This document shows positions 21,670 to 31,330 of a DNA stretch of 50,746 bases, one piece after another. Both the position numbers and the translations under genes were made by a program. The DNA comes from Oscillospiraceae bacterium (GTDB taxonomy: Bacteria; Bacillota; Clostridia; Oscillospirales; Oscillospiraceae): NCBI GenBank assembly GCA_021201735.1, contig JAJQEJ010000073.1:1-50746 (forward strand), written 5' to 3'. The notes below the pieces were generated by a model that ran no database searches, was not told the DNA's origin, and saw nothing but the letters and a program-made list of their open reading frames with translations. The number at the start of each line of letters is the position of its first letter. Position 1 is the first letter of the stretch.

Positions 21670-22704
21670 ATGAAGGATAAAAAAAGCGCCGCCAACCGGA
21701 TTTTTTCGGTTGTCGGCCTTGCAATTGGTGCGGTCATTATCATCGGGCTGGTGCTGTATGTGCGCGAGACGGTGGATTTTGAGGAGCTGCTGGTGGTGCT
21801 GCGGCCGGACTGGCTGATCGCCGGTGCGCTCTGTGTGCCCATCAGCCAGAGCGTCGATGCGTTTAATTTTTATTTTCTGGGGTGGCGCACAAAAAGCAAG
21901 GTGCGCCTCTCGGCGTGCTTTGATATCGCGTTTATCGGGGAGTTTTTCTATAAGCTCGGGCCAATCGGCGCGCCGGCGCAGCTCAAGCTGATGTACGACG
22001 CGGGCTTCCCCGGCACAAAGACGGCGAGTGTCTTTGTGTGGAAGATGGTGGCCAATATGCTGGTGTACATGGTGTACGCGCTGCTGGCCCTGATTGTGAA
22101 GACACTCATTTACCACGAGCCGATTGGTGCGGGCACCGTGCTGGGCGTCGCATTGCTCATCGCGCTGTACGTGGTTGTCATCGCATTTGCCCTGTTTTGC
22201 GCCGTCCGCCCGGAACCGGTGCAGCGGTTTGCGCGGTGGCTGCTCACGAAGCTTTCGAAAAAGATAAAGGCGCTGCAAAAGCCGGGCCGGATTGACCGGC
22301 TGATGGGGCGGCTTGAGGAGATTTGCGACCAGCTCAACGCGTACCGCGGGGACCGGGTTATGCTCGGCGGCTTGTTTTTCGGCATGTTTATCCAGCTGGG
22401 GGTGCTCTACTGCATTCCCGTCTGCGTCTATTACGGGTTGGGCCTCTCAGGTCAGAGCGTCACAGCGCTCATCCTGACGCAGAGCCTTGTGATGATCATC
22501 TCCCGCATTGTGGTGCTGCCGGGGAACGCGGGCGGGGCGGAGGGCAGTTTTTTCCTCTTTATGGCCCCCGTCTTTGGCCCTCTGATCTCTGTCGGTATGG
22601 TGCTCTGGCGGCTGATGAGCTTTGTGGAGACCATCGCCATTGGCGCGGTGTGGCTGGTGATCCGCTTCATCATGCGTGCACTCAGAGGGAGGAGGGGCGA
22701 ATAA
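21670..22704 (+). CDS. Second flippase-like membrane protein (UPF0104 family)
   Basis: A 344-residue polytopic protein related to the one at 12172-13233. The family blocks are FIGEFFYKLGPIGAPAQLKLMYDAG and RIVVLPGNAGGAEGSFFLF. The family resembles the flippase half of MprF and probably moves lipid-linked substrates. The ATG giving MKDKKSAANRI was chosen from the hydrophobic profile; AGGTG lies upstream but is not ideal, and an ATG 30 bp earlier is possible. An extended -10 (TGGTACAAT) lies about 60 bp upstream. One base separates its stop from the histidine kinase start, so the two are co-translated. Confidence 0.82.
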   Translation: MKDKKSAANRIFSVVGLAIGAVIIIGLVLYVRETVDFEELLVVLRPDWLIAGALCVPISQSVDAFNFYFLGWRTKSKVRLSACFDIAFIGEFFYKLGPIGAPAQLKLMYDAGFPGTKTASVFVWKMVANMLVYMVYALLALIVKTLIYHEPIGAGTVLGVALLIALYVVVIAFALFCAVRPEPVQRFARWLLTKLSKKIKALQKPGRIDRLMGRLEEICDQLNAYRGDRVMLGGLFFGMFIQLGVLYCIPVCVYYGLGLSGQSVTALILTQSLVMIISRIVVLPGNAGGAEGSFFLFMAPVFGPLISVGMVLWRLMSFVETIAIGAVWLVIRFIMRALRGRRGE

Positions 22705-22705
22705 C

Positions 22706-23764
22706 ATGCGCTGGAATTACCGCCCGCTTGTCTGGAAGATATTGCTTGCCTCCGCCTGCGCCGCGCTTGCCGTGGGGGTGGTCATCACCTGTCTGCTTGG
22801 CCTTGCGAGCGGGGCGGAGGTTTTGCTCTGGTATATGGAGCCGGGATACCGCGCCGTGATTCTGTGCCTGATGGTGCTGGTGTTTGCCGTATGCTTTTTG
22901 GGCGGGTGCCTGTTTGTTGCCCGGCTGAAACGGATTGCCGGCGCGGTACACGGCGTGTTGGAGGAGAATGGTGACGCCGTGGTTCTGCCTGAGGACATGG
23001 AGCAGGTTGCGCAGGCGCTCACACAGATTCAGCATACGCTATCCCGGCGCGCGGCGGAAAGCAGCGAAAACGAGCGGCGGAAAAACGAGCTGATCGCCTT
23101 TCTGGCGCACGACCTGAAAACCCCCTTGACATCGGTGATGGGTTATCTGTCCCTGTTGCAGGAGAACCCGAATCTCGATGTGGAGCAGCGGGAGAAATAC
23201 ATCGGCATTGCGCTGGAGAAGACCATGCGGCTGGAGGAGCTGCTCGGTGAGTTTTTTGATATCAGCCGCCTGCACCTCGGCGGGGAAAACGGCGAGATGC
23301 AGCCCATCGGGCTCTCTATCCTGCTTGCGCAGCTTGCCGACGAGTTTTACCCCCTGTTTGCGGAGAAGGCGTTGGAGTATCGCGCGGAGATCACGCCGCA
23401 GCTACAGGTGATGGGTGAGCCGGACAAGCTCGCGCGGGTGTTCGACAACGTCCTGCGTAACGCGGTCAGCTACAGCAGTCCCGGCGGTATCGTGCTCATC
23501 CGCGCCGAACGTGCGGGGGACGGGCAGGTGGAGATCACCGTGCGCAACCAGGGACTGGAGATCCCCGAGGGGGAGCTTGCCAATATTTTTATGCGGTTTT
23601 ACCGGCTGGATACCGCCCGCTCCACCCGCACCGGCGGGGCAGGACTGGGGCTTGCCATCGCAAAGGAGATCGTCGAGGCGCACGGCGGGACAATCCGCGC
23701 CGAGCGCAACGGTGCCTTCACGAGCTTTGTCATTACGCTGCCGCTGCTGGTGGGGGGTACATAA
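22706..23764 (+). CDS. VanS-like sensor histidine kinase without adjacent regulator
   Basis: A 352-residue kinase with two membrane segments (about 11-34 and 50-72) joined by a short loop, then the phospho-acceptor block AFLAHDLKTPLTSVMGY (His135). The ATP-binding domain follows, with N box DNVLRNAVSYS, NQGLEIPEGEL and RTGGAGLGLAIAKEIVEAHGG. The extracytoplasmic loop is only about 15 residues, so it probably senses the membrane itself. VanS-type kinases normally pair with a response regulator gene; none is adjacent, and the operon partner is a flippase-like protein. GAGGAGGGGCG precedes the ATG. Confidence 0.88.
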   Translation: MRWNYRPLVWKILLASACAALAVGVVITCLLGLASGAEVLLWYMEPGYRAVILCLMVLVFAVCFLGGCLFVARLKRIAGAVHGVLEENGDAVVLPEDMEQVAQALTQIQHTLSRRAAESSENERRKNELIAFLAHDLKTPLTSVMGYLSLLQENPNLDVEQREKYIGIALEKTMRLEELLGEFFDISRLHLGGENGEMQPIGLSILLAQLADEFYPLFAEKALEYRAEITPQLQVMGEPDKLARVFDNVLRNAVSYSSPGGIVLIRAERAGDGQVEITVRNQGLEIPEGELANIFMRFYRLDTARSTRTGGAGLGLAIAKEIVEAHGGTIRAERNGAFTSFVITLPLLVGGT

Positions 23765-23788
23765 GTTTACTGCATGCCTGCGCGCTCC

Positions 23789-23818
23789 TTGACTTTCTCC
23801 ACGTGGATGAGATATAAT
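23789..23818 (+). promoter_or_regulatory. Promoter in front of proS
   Basis: TTGACT and TATAAT are spaced 18 bp, about 52 bp before the proS ATG. The leader is too short for a T-box, so proS does not seem to be tRNA-regulated here. This promoter may also drive the aromatic operon, which follows 32 bp after proS. Confidence 0.85.
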
Positions 23819-23869
23819 GACCGCACATAATAAAGTACAATCTAATATGCAAAGGGCTGAGGGAACAAT

Positions 23870-25309
23870 ATGGCGCAGGACAAGAAAAAAGTGGAGCAGA
23901 TTACAGATATGGAGGTCGACTTCGCCAAGTGGTATACCGACGTGTGCACCAAAGCGGAGCTGATTGACTATACCAGTGTGAAGGGCATGTTTATCCTCCG
24001 CCCTTACGGGTATGCCATATGGGAGAATATACAGCAGGAGCTCGATAGCAGGCTTAAGGCGACAGGGCATGAGAACGTGTCTCTGCCGATGCTCATTCCG
24101 GAATCCCTGTTACAAAAGGAAAAAGACCATGTAGAGGGCTTTGCGCCGGAGTGCGCGTGGGTCACCTGCGGCGGCAGTGAGGCGCTGGAAGAGCGTTTGT
24201 GCGTCCGCCCCACGTCCGAGACGCTTTTTTGTGAGCATTACGCACACATTATCCACTCGTGGCGCGATTTGCCGAAGCTCTATAACCAGTGGTGCTCCGT
24301 CCTGCGGTGGGAGAAGACAACCCGGCCCTTCCTCCGCCACCGCGAATTTCTCTGGCAGGAGGGGCACACGATGCACGCCACCGCCGAGGAGGCGATGGAG
24401 GAGACCGTGCGGATGCTGGAGATTTACGCCGACGTGGTGGAAAACGTGCTGGCCATGCCGGTGGTGCGCGGGCGCAAGACCGACAAGGAGAAGTTTTCCG
24501 GCGCGGAGTGCACCTATACGATTGAATGTATGATGCACGACAGGAAGGCGCTGCAAAACGGCACCAGCCACTACTTTGGCGACGGCTTTGCAAGGGCGTT
24601 TGATATCACCTTTACCGATCAGAACAACCGGCAGGCCTATCCCTTCCAGACCTCATGGGGGATCACGACGCGCACCATCGGCGGCATCATCATGACGCAC
24701 GGGGATAATTCGGGGCTCATTCTCCCGCCGCGCATCGCGCCGGTGCAGGTCGTCGTGCTGCCCATCGCCTCGCATAAGGAAGGCGTGGTCGAGGCGGCAC
24801 AGGCGGTCGAGGGCACCCTGCGCGCGGCGGGGATCCGCACGAAATGCGACCTCTCCGATAACTCCCCCGGCTGGAAGTTTGCCGAGCACGAGATGAAGGG
24901 GGTGCCCCTGCGTCTGGAGCTGGGCCCACGCGATATCGAAGCGGGCCGGTGCGTGCTGGCGCGCCGCGATACGGGGGAGAAAATAACCACCCCCCTGACC
25001 GAGGTTGTGGAGACGGTGAAGGGCCTGCTGGACGACATTCACCACAGCATGTACGCCCGCGCCAAGCGGAATCTGGAGGAGAACACCTACGCCTGCCGGA
25101 CCCTTGCGGAGGTGAAGGAAAAAATGGAGGCGCAGGGCGGCTTTGCCAAAACCATGTGGTGCGGCGACGAGGCCTGCGAGGTGCGTATGAAGGAGGAGGC
25201 GGGTGTATCCTCCCGCTGTATCCCCTTTGCGCAGGAGGATTTAGGCGATGTGTGCGCAGTCTGCGGCAAGCACGCGGAGCAGATGATTTACTGGGGGGTC
25301 GCGTATTAG
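23870..25309 (+). CDS. proS: Prolyl-tRNA synthetase, archaeal/eukaryal type (ProS type 3)
   Basis: A 479-residue class II synthetase that charges tRNA-Pro. It has the shorter architecture without an editing insertion. Class II motif 2 appears as [21 protein letters not shown] and the motif 3 region as [14 protein letters not shown]; an anticodon-binding domain and a C-terminal zinc-binding-like region (CGDEAC and CAVCGKH) follow, ending in the characteristic Tyr. This type is found in archaea, eukaryotes and some Firmicutes. AGGG lies upstream of the ATG, which gives [11 protein letters not shown]. Confidence 0.93.
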   Translation: MAQDKKKVEQITDMEVDFAKWYTDVCTKAELIDYTSVKGMFILRPYGYAIWENIQQELDSRLKATGHENVSLPMLIPESLLQKEKDHVEGFAPECAWVTCGGSEALEERLCVRPTSETLFCEHYAHIIHSWRDLPKLYNQWCSVLRWEKTTRPFLRHREFLWQEGHTMHATAEEAMEETVRMLEIYADVVENVLAMPVVRGRKTDKEKFSGAECTYTIECMMHDRKALQNGTSHYFGDGFARAFDITFTDQNNRQAYPFQTSWGITTRTIGGIIMTHGDNSGLILPPRIAPVQVVVLPIASHKEGVVEAAQAVEGTLRAAGIRTKCDLSDNSPGWKFAEHEMKGVPLRLELGPRDIEAGRCVLARRDTGEKITTPLTEVVETVKGLLDDIHHSMYARAKRNLEENTYACRTLAEVKEKMEAQGGFAKTMWCGDEACEVRMKEEAGVSSRCIPFAQEDLGDVCAVCGKHAEQMIYWGVAY

Positions 25310-25341
25310 ATTCCTCTTTGTGATGGAAAGGATGAGGTAGC

Positions 25342-26361
25342 ATGGTTGTTGTTATGAAAGCGTCTGCCGGGCAGCAGGAGATTGCGGCGCTGGTCAGACG
25401 GTTTGAAGAGATGGGGCTGGAGGTCGGCGTTACGAACGGCATCGGCTGCACCATATTGGGCCTTGTGGGGGACACCGCGTCGCTCGACAGCGGCAAAATC
25501 TCCATGGAGCCGAGTGTGGAGCGGGTCATGCGGGTACAGGAGCCGTATAAGAAGGCCAACCGCAAATTCCACCCGGAGGACACGCAGATTGTGGTGGGAA
25601 ACGCCAAAATCGGCGCGGGCGCGTTTTCCGTCATCGCGGGCCCCTGCTCTGTGGAGAGCGAGGAGCAGGTGACCGGTATTGCGCGGGACGCCAAGAAAGC
25701 GGGGGCGACACTGCTGCGCGGCGGCGCGTTTAAGCCGCGCACCTCGCCCTACTCCTTTCAGGGCATGGGCGTGGAGGGGCTTGACCTTCTGCTCCACGCA
25801 AAGCAGGCGACGGGGCTGCCCATCGTCTCAGAGATCATGTCCCCGCGCATGGTGGACGAATTTGAGCAGAAGGTGGATGTCGTCCAGGTGGGCGCGCGGA
25901 ACATGCAGAATTTCGACCTCTTAAAAGAGGTGGGGCGCATGTCCAAGCCCATCCTGCTCAAGCGCGGCCTCTCCAACAGCTATGAGGAGTGGATCATGTC
26001 CGCCGAATACATCATGTCGGAGGGCAATGAGAACGTCATCCTCTGTGAGCGGGGCATCCGCACCTTTGAGACCTATACGCGCAATACCCTTGACGTGTCC
26101 GCCATTCCGGCCATTAAGAAGATGAGCCACCTGCCCGTCATCATCGACCCGTCCCACGCGGCGGGGATGAGCTGGATGGTGGAGCCGCTCGCCATGGCGG
26201 CGATTGCCGCGGGGGCCGACGGCCTGATGATTGAGGTGCACAACGACCCGCCCAACGCCAAGTGCGACGGGCAGCAGTCCCTTACCCCGGCGCAGTTTGG
26301 GACGCTGATGGAAAAAGTGGAAGCGCTCGTTGCCCTCAGCGGCAAAGAGCTGATAAAATAA
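25342..26361 (+). CDS. aroF: 3-deoxy-7-phosphoheptulonate (DAHP) synthase, type I-beta
   Basis: A 339-residue enzyme for the first shikimate-pathway step, condensing PEP and erythrose-4-phosphate. An N-terminal ferredoxin/ACT-like domain (about 1-70, MVVVMKASAGQQEIAALV) precedes the TIM barrel. FSVIAGPCSVES, GATLLRGGAFKPRTSPY, QVGARNMQN and IDPSHAAGM are the core motifs. The N-terminal domain is the site of Phe or Tyr feedback in the Thermotoga enzyme, and the pheA gene in the same operon fits such control. It is first in the aro operon, 32 bp after proS. Confidence 0.94.
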   Translation: MVVVMKASAGQQEIAALVRRFEEMGLEVGVTNGIGCTILGLVGDTASLDSGKISMEPSVERVMRVQEPYKKANRKFHPEDTQIVVGNAKIGAGAFSVIAGPCSVESEEQVTGIARDAKKAGATLLRGGAFKPRTSPYSFQGMGVEGLDLLLHAKQATGLPIVSEIMSPRMVDEFEQKVDVVQVGARNMQNFDLLKEVGRMSKPILLKRGLSNSYEEWIMSAEYIMSEGNENVILCERGIRTFETYTRNTLDVSAIPAIKKMSHLPVIIDPSHAAGMSWMVEPLAMAAIAAGADGLMIEVHNDPPNAKCDGQQSLTPAQFGTLMEKVEALVALSGKELIK

Positions 26362-26378
26362 ACGAGGAGAACAAGCCC

Positions 26379-27452
26379 ATGAAGACACTGCCGGTTCATC
26401 TGCCGGGAAGGGAATATGACATTCTCATCGAGCGGGGCATTCTCGCGCGCGCCGGGGAACACTGCCGCGCCGTGCTGCCCAAAGCGCGGCGGCTGGCGGT
26501 GGTCAGTGACAGCAACGTCGCGCCGCTGTACGCCGATAGAACGCTTGAAAGCCTCGGCGCGGCGGGGTTTGACGCGAGGCTCCTGACGGTACCGGCGGGG
26601 GAACGCGCGAAATCCCTTGCCATGCTGGGGACGCTGTATGACTTTTTTATGGAGATGGGGCTGACGCGCAGCGACGCCGTGGTGGCGCTGGGCGGCGGCG
26701 TTGTGGGCGACCTGACGGGCTTTGCGGCGGCCACCATCCTGCGCGGCGTGGACTTTGTGCAGATTCCCACCACCCTGCTCGCGCAGGTGGACTCCTCGGT
26801 GGGCGGCAAGGTCGCCATCGACCTGCCCGCGGGCAAAAATCTGGCGGGAGCCTTCTGGCAGCCCCGGCTGGTGCTGATGGACCCTGCCGTGCTCGGTACA
26901 TTGGACGAGAGCACCTTCTCCGACGGTATGGCGGAGGTGATCAAATACGGCTGCATCAGGGATGCCGACCTTTACGCCTACCTCGCGCAGCGCCCCTCCA
27001 GAGGTGAGGTGACGGCGGATATCGAGCATGTGCTCTACCGCTGCTGTGCTATCAAGCGCGACATTGTGGAGCGCGACGAGCGGGACACTGGGGAGCGGAT
27101 GCTTTTAAATTTTGGCCATACGCTGGGCCATGCCTACGAGCGCGCGGGTGGCTATACCCGCTGGACGCACGGGCAGGCGGTTGCGGCGGGGATGGTGAAG
27201 GCGGCGGAGCTCGGTACAAAGCTCGGCGTGACGCCGGAGGGGACGGCCGCGCGCATCGCGGTGCTCCTCGGCTGCTTCGGACTGCCGCTTGCCATCGACT
27301 GCACGCAGGAGGAGTACGCCTCTGCCATCGGCCTCGACAAAAAGGGGTCGGGCGGCGACATTTCCCTCATCCTACTGGAAGAGATTGGAAGGGCATGCGC
27401 GAAAAAGCTGCCCAAAGCCGACGTGCTCAGGCTGTTGGAGGGGGAAGCATGA
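26379..27452 (+). CDS. aroB: 3-dehydroquinate synthase
   Basis: A 357-residue NAD- and metal-dependent enzyme converting DAHP to 3-dehydroquinate. The NAD-binding GGGVVGDLTGFAAATILRG and the block IPTTLLAQVDSSVGGKVAID are present, as are the metal ligands in AEVIKYG, LNFGHTLGHAYE and WTHGQAV. CGAGGAGA lies 9 bp before the chosen ATG (MKTLPVHLPG), which is 17 bp after aroF. Its stop overlaps the aroA start (ATGA). Confidence 0.94.
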   Translation: MKTLPVHLPGREYDILIERGILARAGEHCRAVLPKARRLAVVSDSNVAPLYADRTLESLGAAGFDARLLTVPAGERAKSLAMLGTLYDFFMEMGLTRSDAVVALGGGVVGDLTGFAAATILRGVDFVQIPTTLLAQVDSSVGGKVAIDLPAGKNLAGAFWQPRLVLMDPAVLGTLDESTFSDGMAEVIKYGCIRDADLYAYLAQRPSRGEVTADIEHVLYRCCAIKRDIVERDERDTGERMLLNFGHTLGHAYERAGGYTRWTHGQAVAAGMVKAAELGTKLGVTPEGTAARIAVLLGCFGLPLAIDCTQEEYASAIGLDKKGSGGDISLILLEEIGRACAKKLPKADVLRLLEGEA

Positions 27453-28606
27453 CGCTGGAGATCACCCCCGCAAGGCTCAAAGGCGACATTACACCGCCGC
27501 CGTCTAAGTCGCAGGCGCACCGTCTGCTGATCGCATCCGCGCTCGCGGGGGGCGGCACAATCGAAAACCTCGCCGCCTCACAGGATATCGACGCGACGCG
27601 GCGCTGTCTGGAAGCGCTTTTGACCCCGTCGGAGGGATTGCCGTTTTTAGACTGTGGGGAGTCCGGCTCCACCCTGCGCTTCTGCATTCCGCTCGCCCTT
27701 GCCCTGCGGGATGGCGGGGTCTTTGTTGGGCACGGCCGCCTGATGGCGCGCCCGCAGCAGCCGTATTTTGACCTCTTTGACCGGCAGGGCATCTCCTACC
27801 GGCAGGAGGGGGATCGCCTGATTGTTGCGGGAAGGCTCAAAGCGGGGGTGTTCCCCCTGCGGGGCGACGTATCCTCTCAGTTTATCACAGGGCTGCTCTA
27901 CGCCCTGCCGCTGCTGGAGGGGGATTCGGAGATTACGCTGACCTCCCCGCTGGAGTCGGCGGGGTATGTGGATTTGACGGTGGACGTACTGTCCCGCTTC
28001 GGGATTCAAATAGAGGGCGCCTATCGCGTGCGCGGTGGGCAGACCTACCGCCCGGCGGACGCCGTGGTGGAAAGTGACTACACCCAGGCAGGGGTGTATT
28101 TTGCAGCCAATACGATCGGAAGCGCCGTGGAAATCCACGGCCTCGCCCCGTACTCAAAGCAGGGCGACCGCGTGATTGAAAACTACTGCGCGCGGCTCGC
28201 GGAGCCGGGAACGGTGACGCTCGATGTCTCGCAGTGTCCCGATCTGGTGCCCGCGCTCGCCGTCTGCGCAGCACTGCGGGACGGGGAGACAACACACATT
28301 GTAAACGCCGCCCGCCTGCGCATCAAAGAGAGTGACCGGCTGGAGACGACGAGCGGGCAGCTCACGCGGCTCGGCGGAAAGGTCACGCAGGGGGCTGACA
28401 GCCTGACGATTACCGGGGTATCCGCATTCACAGGCGGACAGGTCTCCGCCTGCAACGACCACCGCATCGCCATGATGCTCGCCGTCGCCGCGACCCGCGC
28501 CACCGGCCCGGTCGTGCTGGAGGAGGCGCAGAGCGTGGAGAAATCGTACCCTCAGTTTTGGCGGGACTATGCCGCGCTCGGCGGCAAAATACGGGAGGTG
28601 CCGTAA
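27449..28606 (+). CDS. aroA: 3-phosphoshikimate 1-carboxyvinyltransferase (EPSP synthase)
   Basis: A 385-residue enzyme that adds enolpyruvyl from PEP to shikimate-3-phosphate. The family blocks are PPSKSQAHRLLIASALA, CGESGSTLRFCIPLAL, RIKESDRLETT and NDHRIAMMLAVA. It is somewhat shorter than the usual 420-430 residues. The LNAGTAMR loop of E. coli is replaced by GESGSTLRF, a form common in Clostridia. The ATG overlaps the aroB stop, and GGAGGGGGAAGC lies upstream. Confidence 0.93.
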   Translation: MTLEITPARLKGDITPPPSKSQAHRLLIASALAGGGTIENLAASQDIDATRRCLEALLTPSEGLPFLDCGESGSTLRFCIPLALALRDGGVFVGHGRLMARPQQPYFDLFDRQGISYRQEGDRLIVAGRLKAGVFPLRGDVSSQFITGLLYALPLLEGDSEITLTSPLESAGYVDLTVDVLSRFGIQIEGAYRVRGGQTYRPADAVVESDYTQAGVYFAANTIGSAVEIHGLAPYSKQGDRVIENYCARLAEPGTVTLDVSQCPDLVPALAVCAALRDGETTHIVNAARLRIKESDRLETTSGQLTRLGGKVTQGADSLTITGVSAFTGGQVSACNDHRIAMMLAVAATRATGPVVLEEAQSVEKSYPQFWRDYAALGGKIREVP

Positions 28607-28609
28607 GAA

Positions 28610-29653
28610 GTGAAGCATGTGATTTTTGGAGAGTCCCACGGCAGCGCCATCGGCGTCACGCTCGAGGGGGTACCCGCCGGGCTGGAGCTGGACTGCGCGC
28701 AGATCGCGCGCGAGCTTGCGCGGCGCGCGACGGGGAAAAATTCCCTGTCCACTGCGCGCAAGGAGTCGGACGCCGTGACGTTCCTCTCCGGCGTGTTCGA
28801 GGGGAAGACCACAGGCACGCCCCTGACCGCCGTCATCCAAAACAGCGACCAGCATTCCGCCGATTACGAGGCCATCCGCTACACCCCGCGCCCCAGCCAC
28901 GGCGATTACGCGGGCTATATCCAGAGCGGCGGACACCTGGACTACCGTGGCGGCGGGCACTTTTCCGGGCGGCTCACCGCGCCCCTGGTGGCGGCGGGTG
29001 CCATCGCAAAGCAGATTTTAGCGCAGCGCGGTGTGGTCGTGGGCGCGCATATCAGCAGCATTTATGGTATCAACGACGCGTCGCTGGAAGACCCCACGCA
29101 GCTGCAAGGGGTGGCGGAGAAAGACTTCCCGGTGCTGGATGATGCTGCGGGGGAGCAGATGCAGGAGGCGATTCTGGCGGTGAAGGCGGAGGGCGACTCG
29201 GTCGGCGGGGCCATTGAGTGCGTTGTGACCGGCCTGCCGGCGGGACTGGGCGCGCCCGATTTCGGGTGCAACGTGGAGGGGATTTTTTCGCAGTATCTCT
29301 TCTCCGTCCCAGCCGTCAAAACCGTCGACTTCGGCGCGGGTGTGGACTTCGCCATGATGCGCGGGAGCGAGGCGAATGACCCCTTTTTGGTGCGGGACGG
29401 GAAGATTGTCACCAAGACGAATTACGCGGGCGGCATCAACGGGGGCATCACCAACGGTATGCCGCTCGTGTTTGAAGTGACCCTGCGCCCTACGCCGTCC
29501 ATTTCCCTGCCGCAGGAGAGCGTGGATCTGCGCACGGGCGAGGAGACGGAGATTGAAATTAACGGGCGGCACGATCCCTGCATTGTACACCGAGCGGTGC
29601 CTGTGGTTGAAGCGGCGGCGGCGCTGGCGTCCTGCGCCCTGCTTGGGATATGA
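28610..29653 (+). CDS. aroC: Chorismate synthase
   Basis: A 347-residue FMN-dependent enzyme that removes phosphate from EPSP to give chorismate. Motifs are FGESHGSAIGVTLEGVPAG, the GGGHFSGRLTAPLVAAGA block, GGINGGITNGMPLVF and RHDPCIVHRAVPV. It starts at GTG; its ribosome binding site GGGAGGTG lies across the end of aroA, 3 bp before which the stop sits. Normal length for the family. A reduced flavin is needed, but no flavin reductase gene is nearby. Confidence 0.94.
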   Translation: MKHVIFGESHGSAIGVTLEGVPAGLELDCAQIARELARRATGKNSLSTARKESDAVTFLSGVFEGKTTGTPLTAVIQNSDQHSADYEAIRYTPRPSHGDYAGYIQSGGHLDYRGGGHFSGRLTAPLVAAGAIAKQILAQRGVVVGAHISSIYGINDASLEDPTQLQGVAEKDFPVLDDAAGEQMQEAILAVKAEGDSVGGAIECVVTGLPAGLGAPDFGCNVEGIFSQYLFSVPAVKTVDFGAGVDFAMMRGSEANDPFLVRDGKIVTKTNYAGGINGGITNGMPLVFEVTLRPTPSISLPQESVDLRTGEETEIEINGRHDPCIVHRAVPVVEAAAALASCALLGI

Positions 29654-29666
29654 GGAGCGAGGCAAG

Positions 29667-30824
29667 ATGAGTGAATTGGAGCGGTGCCGCGCCGAAATTG
29701 ACGCGCTGGATGAGGAGCTGGTCGCCCTCTTTTTAAAGCGGATGGAGGTCACCGAGCGGGTCGGGCGGTATAAGCAGGCGCACGGCATGCCGGTGCTCGA
29801 CAGCGGACGGGAGCGGGACGTGATTGCGGCAAAGGTGGCGCTGACGGACCAGCCCGCCCGCCGGGTAGACCTCGCGCGGCTCTATAGCACCATAATGGCC
29901 ATCTCCCGCGCGCAGCAGCGGTCCTTGGTGCACGAGCGGGAGATGACCGACGGCTTTGCGCGGTATCTGGCTGATCTCGCGGCCGCCCGGACGCCGCTGA
30001 CCGCGCGGCCGCGGGTGGCCTATCAGGGCGAGCCGGGGGCCTACAGTGAGCAGGCGGCGGCGGAATTTTTCGGCGAGGGGGCCCAATGTACCGGTGAGCC
30101 GTGGTTTGAAGACGTCTTTCTCGCCCTGCGCGACGGGCGGGCCGATTACGCCATGCTCCCCGTCGAAAACAGCTCCACCGGCTCCATCCGGCAGGTGTAT
30201 GACCTGCTCGCGCAGTACAGCTACTTTGCCGTGGGGGAGCATATCGTCAAGGTGGAGCACTGTCTTGCGGCGCTCCCGGGTGTCGGTATGGGGGATATCG
30301 AGCGGGTCTATTCCCATGAGCAGGGGCTCATGCAGTGCGAGCGGTTTTTAAACACGCATCCGGCGTGGCGGCGCCTGCCCGCACTCGATACCGCGGGGAG
30401 CGCCCGGCAGGTGGCGGAGCATGGTGACCGCGCGGCGGCGGCCATCTGCTCGCGCCGCGCCGCGCAGCTTTACGGGCTCTCGATTCTGGCGGAGAGCATC
30501 AACGAGAACAAGGAAAACCACACCCGCTTTCTTGCCGTTTCCCCGCGCATGGAGCTGCGGGAGGGGCGCAATAAAATTGGCGCGATGCTCCGCCTGCCGC
30601 ACCAGAGCGGCAGCTTACATGAGATTTTATCGGTCTTTGCCGCGCAGGGGATGAACCTCGTGAAGCTTGAGTCACGCCCCGTGCCCGGACACAAGTGGGA
30701 GTACCTGTTCTTCCTGGAGTTCACGGGCGACCTGCTCGCCCCCGGCATGGAGGACACCCTGCGCGAGCTGTCGCAGATGGTGGTGGAATTCCGCATTTTA
30801 GGAAATTTTGGAGCGTGTGAATGA
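29667..30824 (+). CDS. pheA: Bifunctional chorismate mutase/prephenate dehydratase
   Basis: A 385-residue fusion. An AroQ-type chorismate mutase lies at about 1-85 (RCRAEIDALDEELVALFLKR), a prephenate dehydratase at about 115-290 (RVAYQGEPGAYSEQAA; LPVENSSTGSI; TRFLAV) and an ACT domain at about 300-380 (HQSGSLHEILSVFAAQGMNLVKLESRP). It turns chorismate into phenylpyruvate. The ESRP motif in the ACT domain is the phenylalanine-binding site of feedback-inhibited enzymes, so allosteric control is likely. No tyrA is in this operon. The stop overlaps the aroK start (ATGA). Confidence 0.94.
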   Translation: MSELERCRAEIDALDEELVALFLKRMEVTERVGRYKQAHGMPVLDSGRERDVIAAKVALTDQPARRVDLARLYSTIMAISRAQQRSLVHEREMTDGFARYLADLAAARTPLTARPRVAYQGEPGAYSEQAAAEFFGEGAQCTGEPWFEDVFLALRDGRADYAMLPVENSSTGSIRQVYDLLAQYSYFAVGEHIVKVEHCLAALPGVGMGDIERVYSHEQGLMQCERFLNTHPAWRRLPALDTAGSARQVAEHGDRAAAAICSRRAAQLYGLSILAESINENKENHTRFLAVSPRMELREGRNKIGAMLRLPHQSGSLHEILSVFAAQGMNLVKLESRPVPGHKWEYLFFLEFTGDLLAPGMEDTLRELSQMVVEFRILGNFGACE

Positions 30825-31330
30825 GAAGGAACCTTGTTTTAATCGGTATGCCCGGCAGCGGGAAAAGCGCGGTTGGCTCCACGCTGGCGCGGTTGCTGCA
30901 CATGCCCTTTCTGGACACGGACACGATGGTGGTCAAGGCGGCGGGACACACCATACCGGAAATCTTTGCTGCGGAGGGGGAGGAAGGGTTCCGCGACCGG
31001 GAGAGTGCGGCGGTACGGGCAGCGGCGCGGGCAAAAGGCGCGGTGATTGCCACCGGTGGCGGCGTCATCAAGCGGGCGAGCAATATGCGCGCGCTTGCGA
31101 GAACCGGGATCATCTTTTTTCTCGACCGCCCGCCGGAGGATATCGCGAAGGAGGATCATAAGGGGCGGCCGCTGGTGGGCGCGGACGCCGAGCGGATTTT
31201 TGCGCTCTATCATGAGCGCATCGACCTCTACAGGAGATATGGACAGTATCATATCGCCAACGTGTCAAGCGCAAAAGAGGCCGCCGATCACATCAGCGTG
31301 CTTTATAAACAGGGAGTGGTAAAGAGATGA
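30821..31330 (+). CDS. aroK: Shikimate kinase
   Basis: A 169-residue P-loop kinase that phosphorylates shikimate at the 3-hydroxyl. Visible are Walker A GMPGSGKSAVG, the shikimate-binding FLDTDTMV and FRDRESAAV, ATGGGVIKR, and the lid Arg region KGRPLVG. It overlaps pheA upstream and aroQ downstream by ATGA, implying coupled translation of this stretch. Confidence 0.94.
   Translation: MRRNLVLIGMPGSGKSAVGSTLARLLHMPFLDTDTMVVKAAGHTIPEIFAAEGEEGFRDRESAAVRAAARAKGAVIATGGGVIKRASNMRALARTGIIFFLDRPPEDIAKEDHKGRPLVGADAERIFALYHERIDLYRRYGQYHIANVSSAKEAADHISVLYKQGVVKR

Noticed and set aside
23765..23869. T-box riboswitch upstream of proS
   Set aside because: Only about 50 nt separate the promoter from the start codon, too short for a T-box, and no specifier loop or antiterminator is visible.
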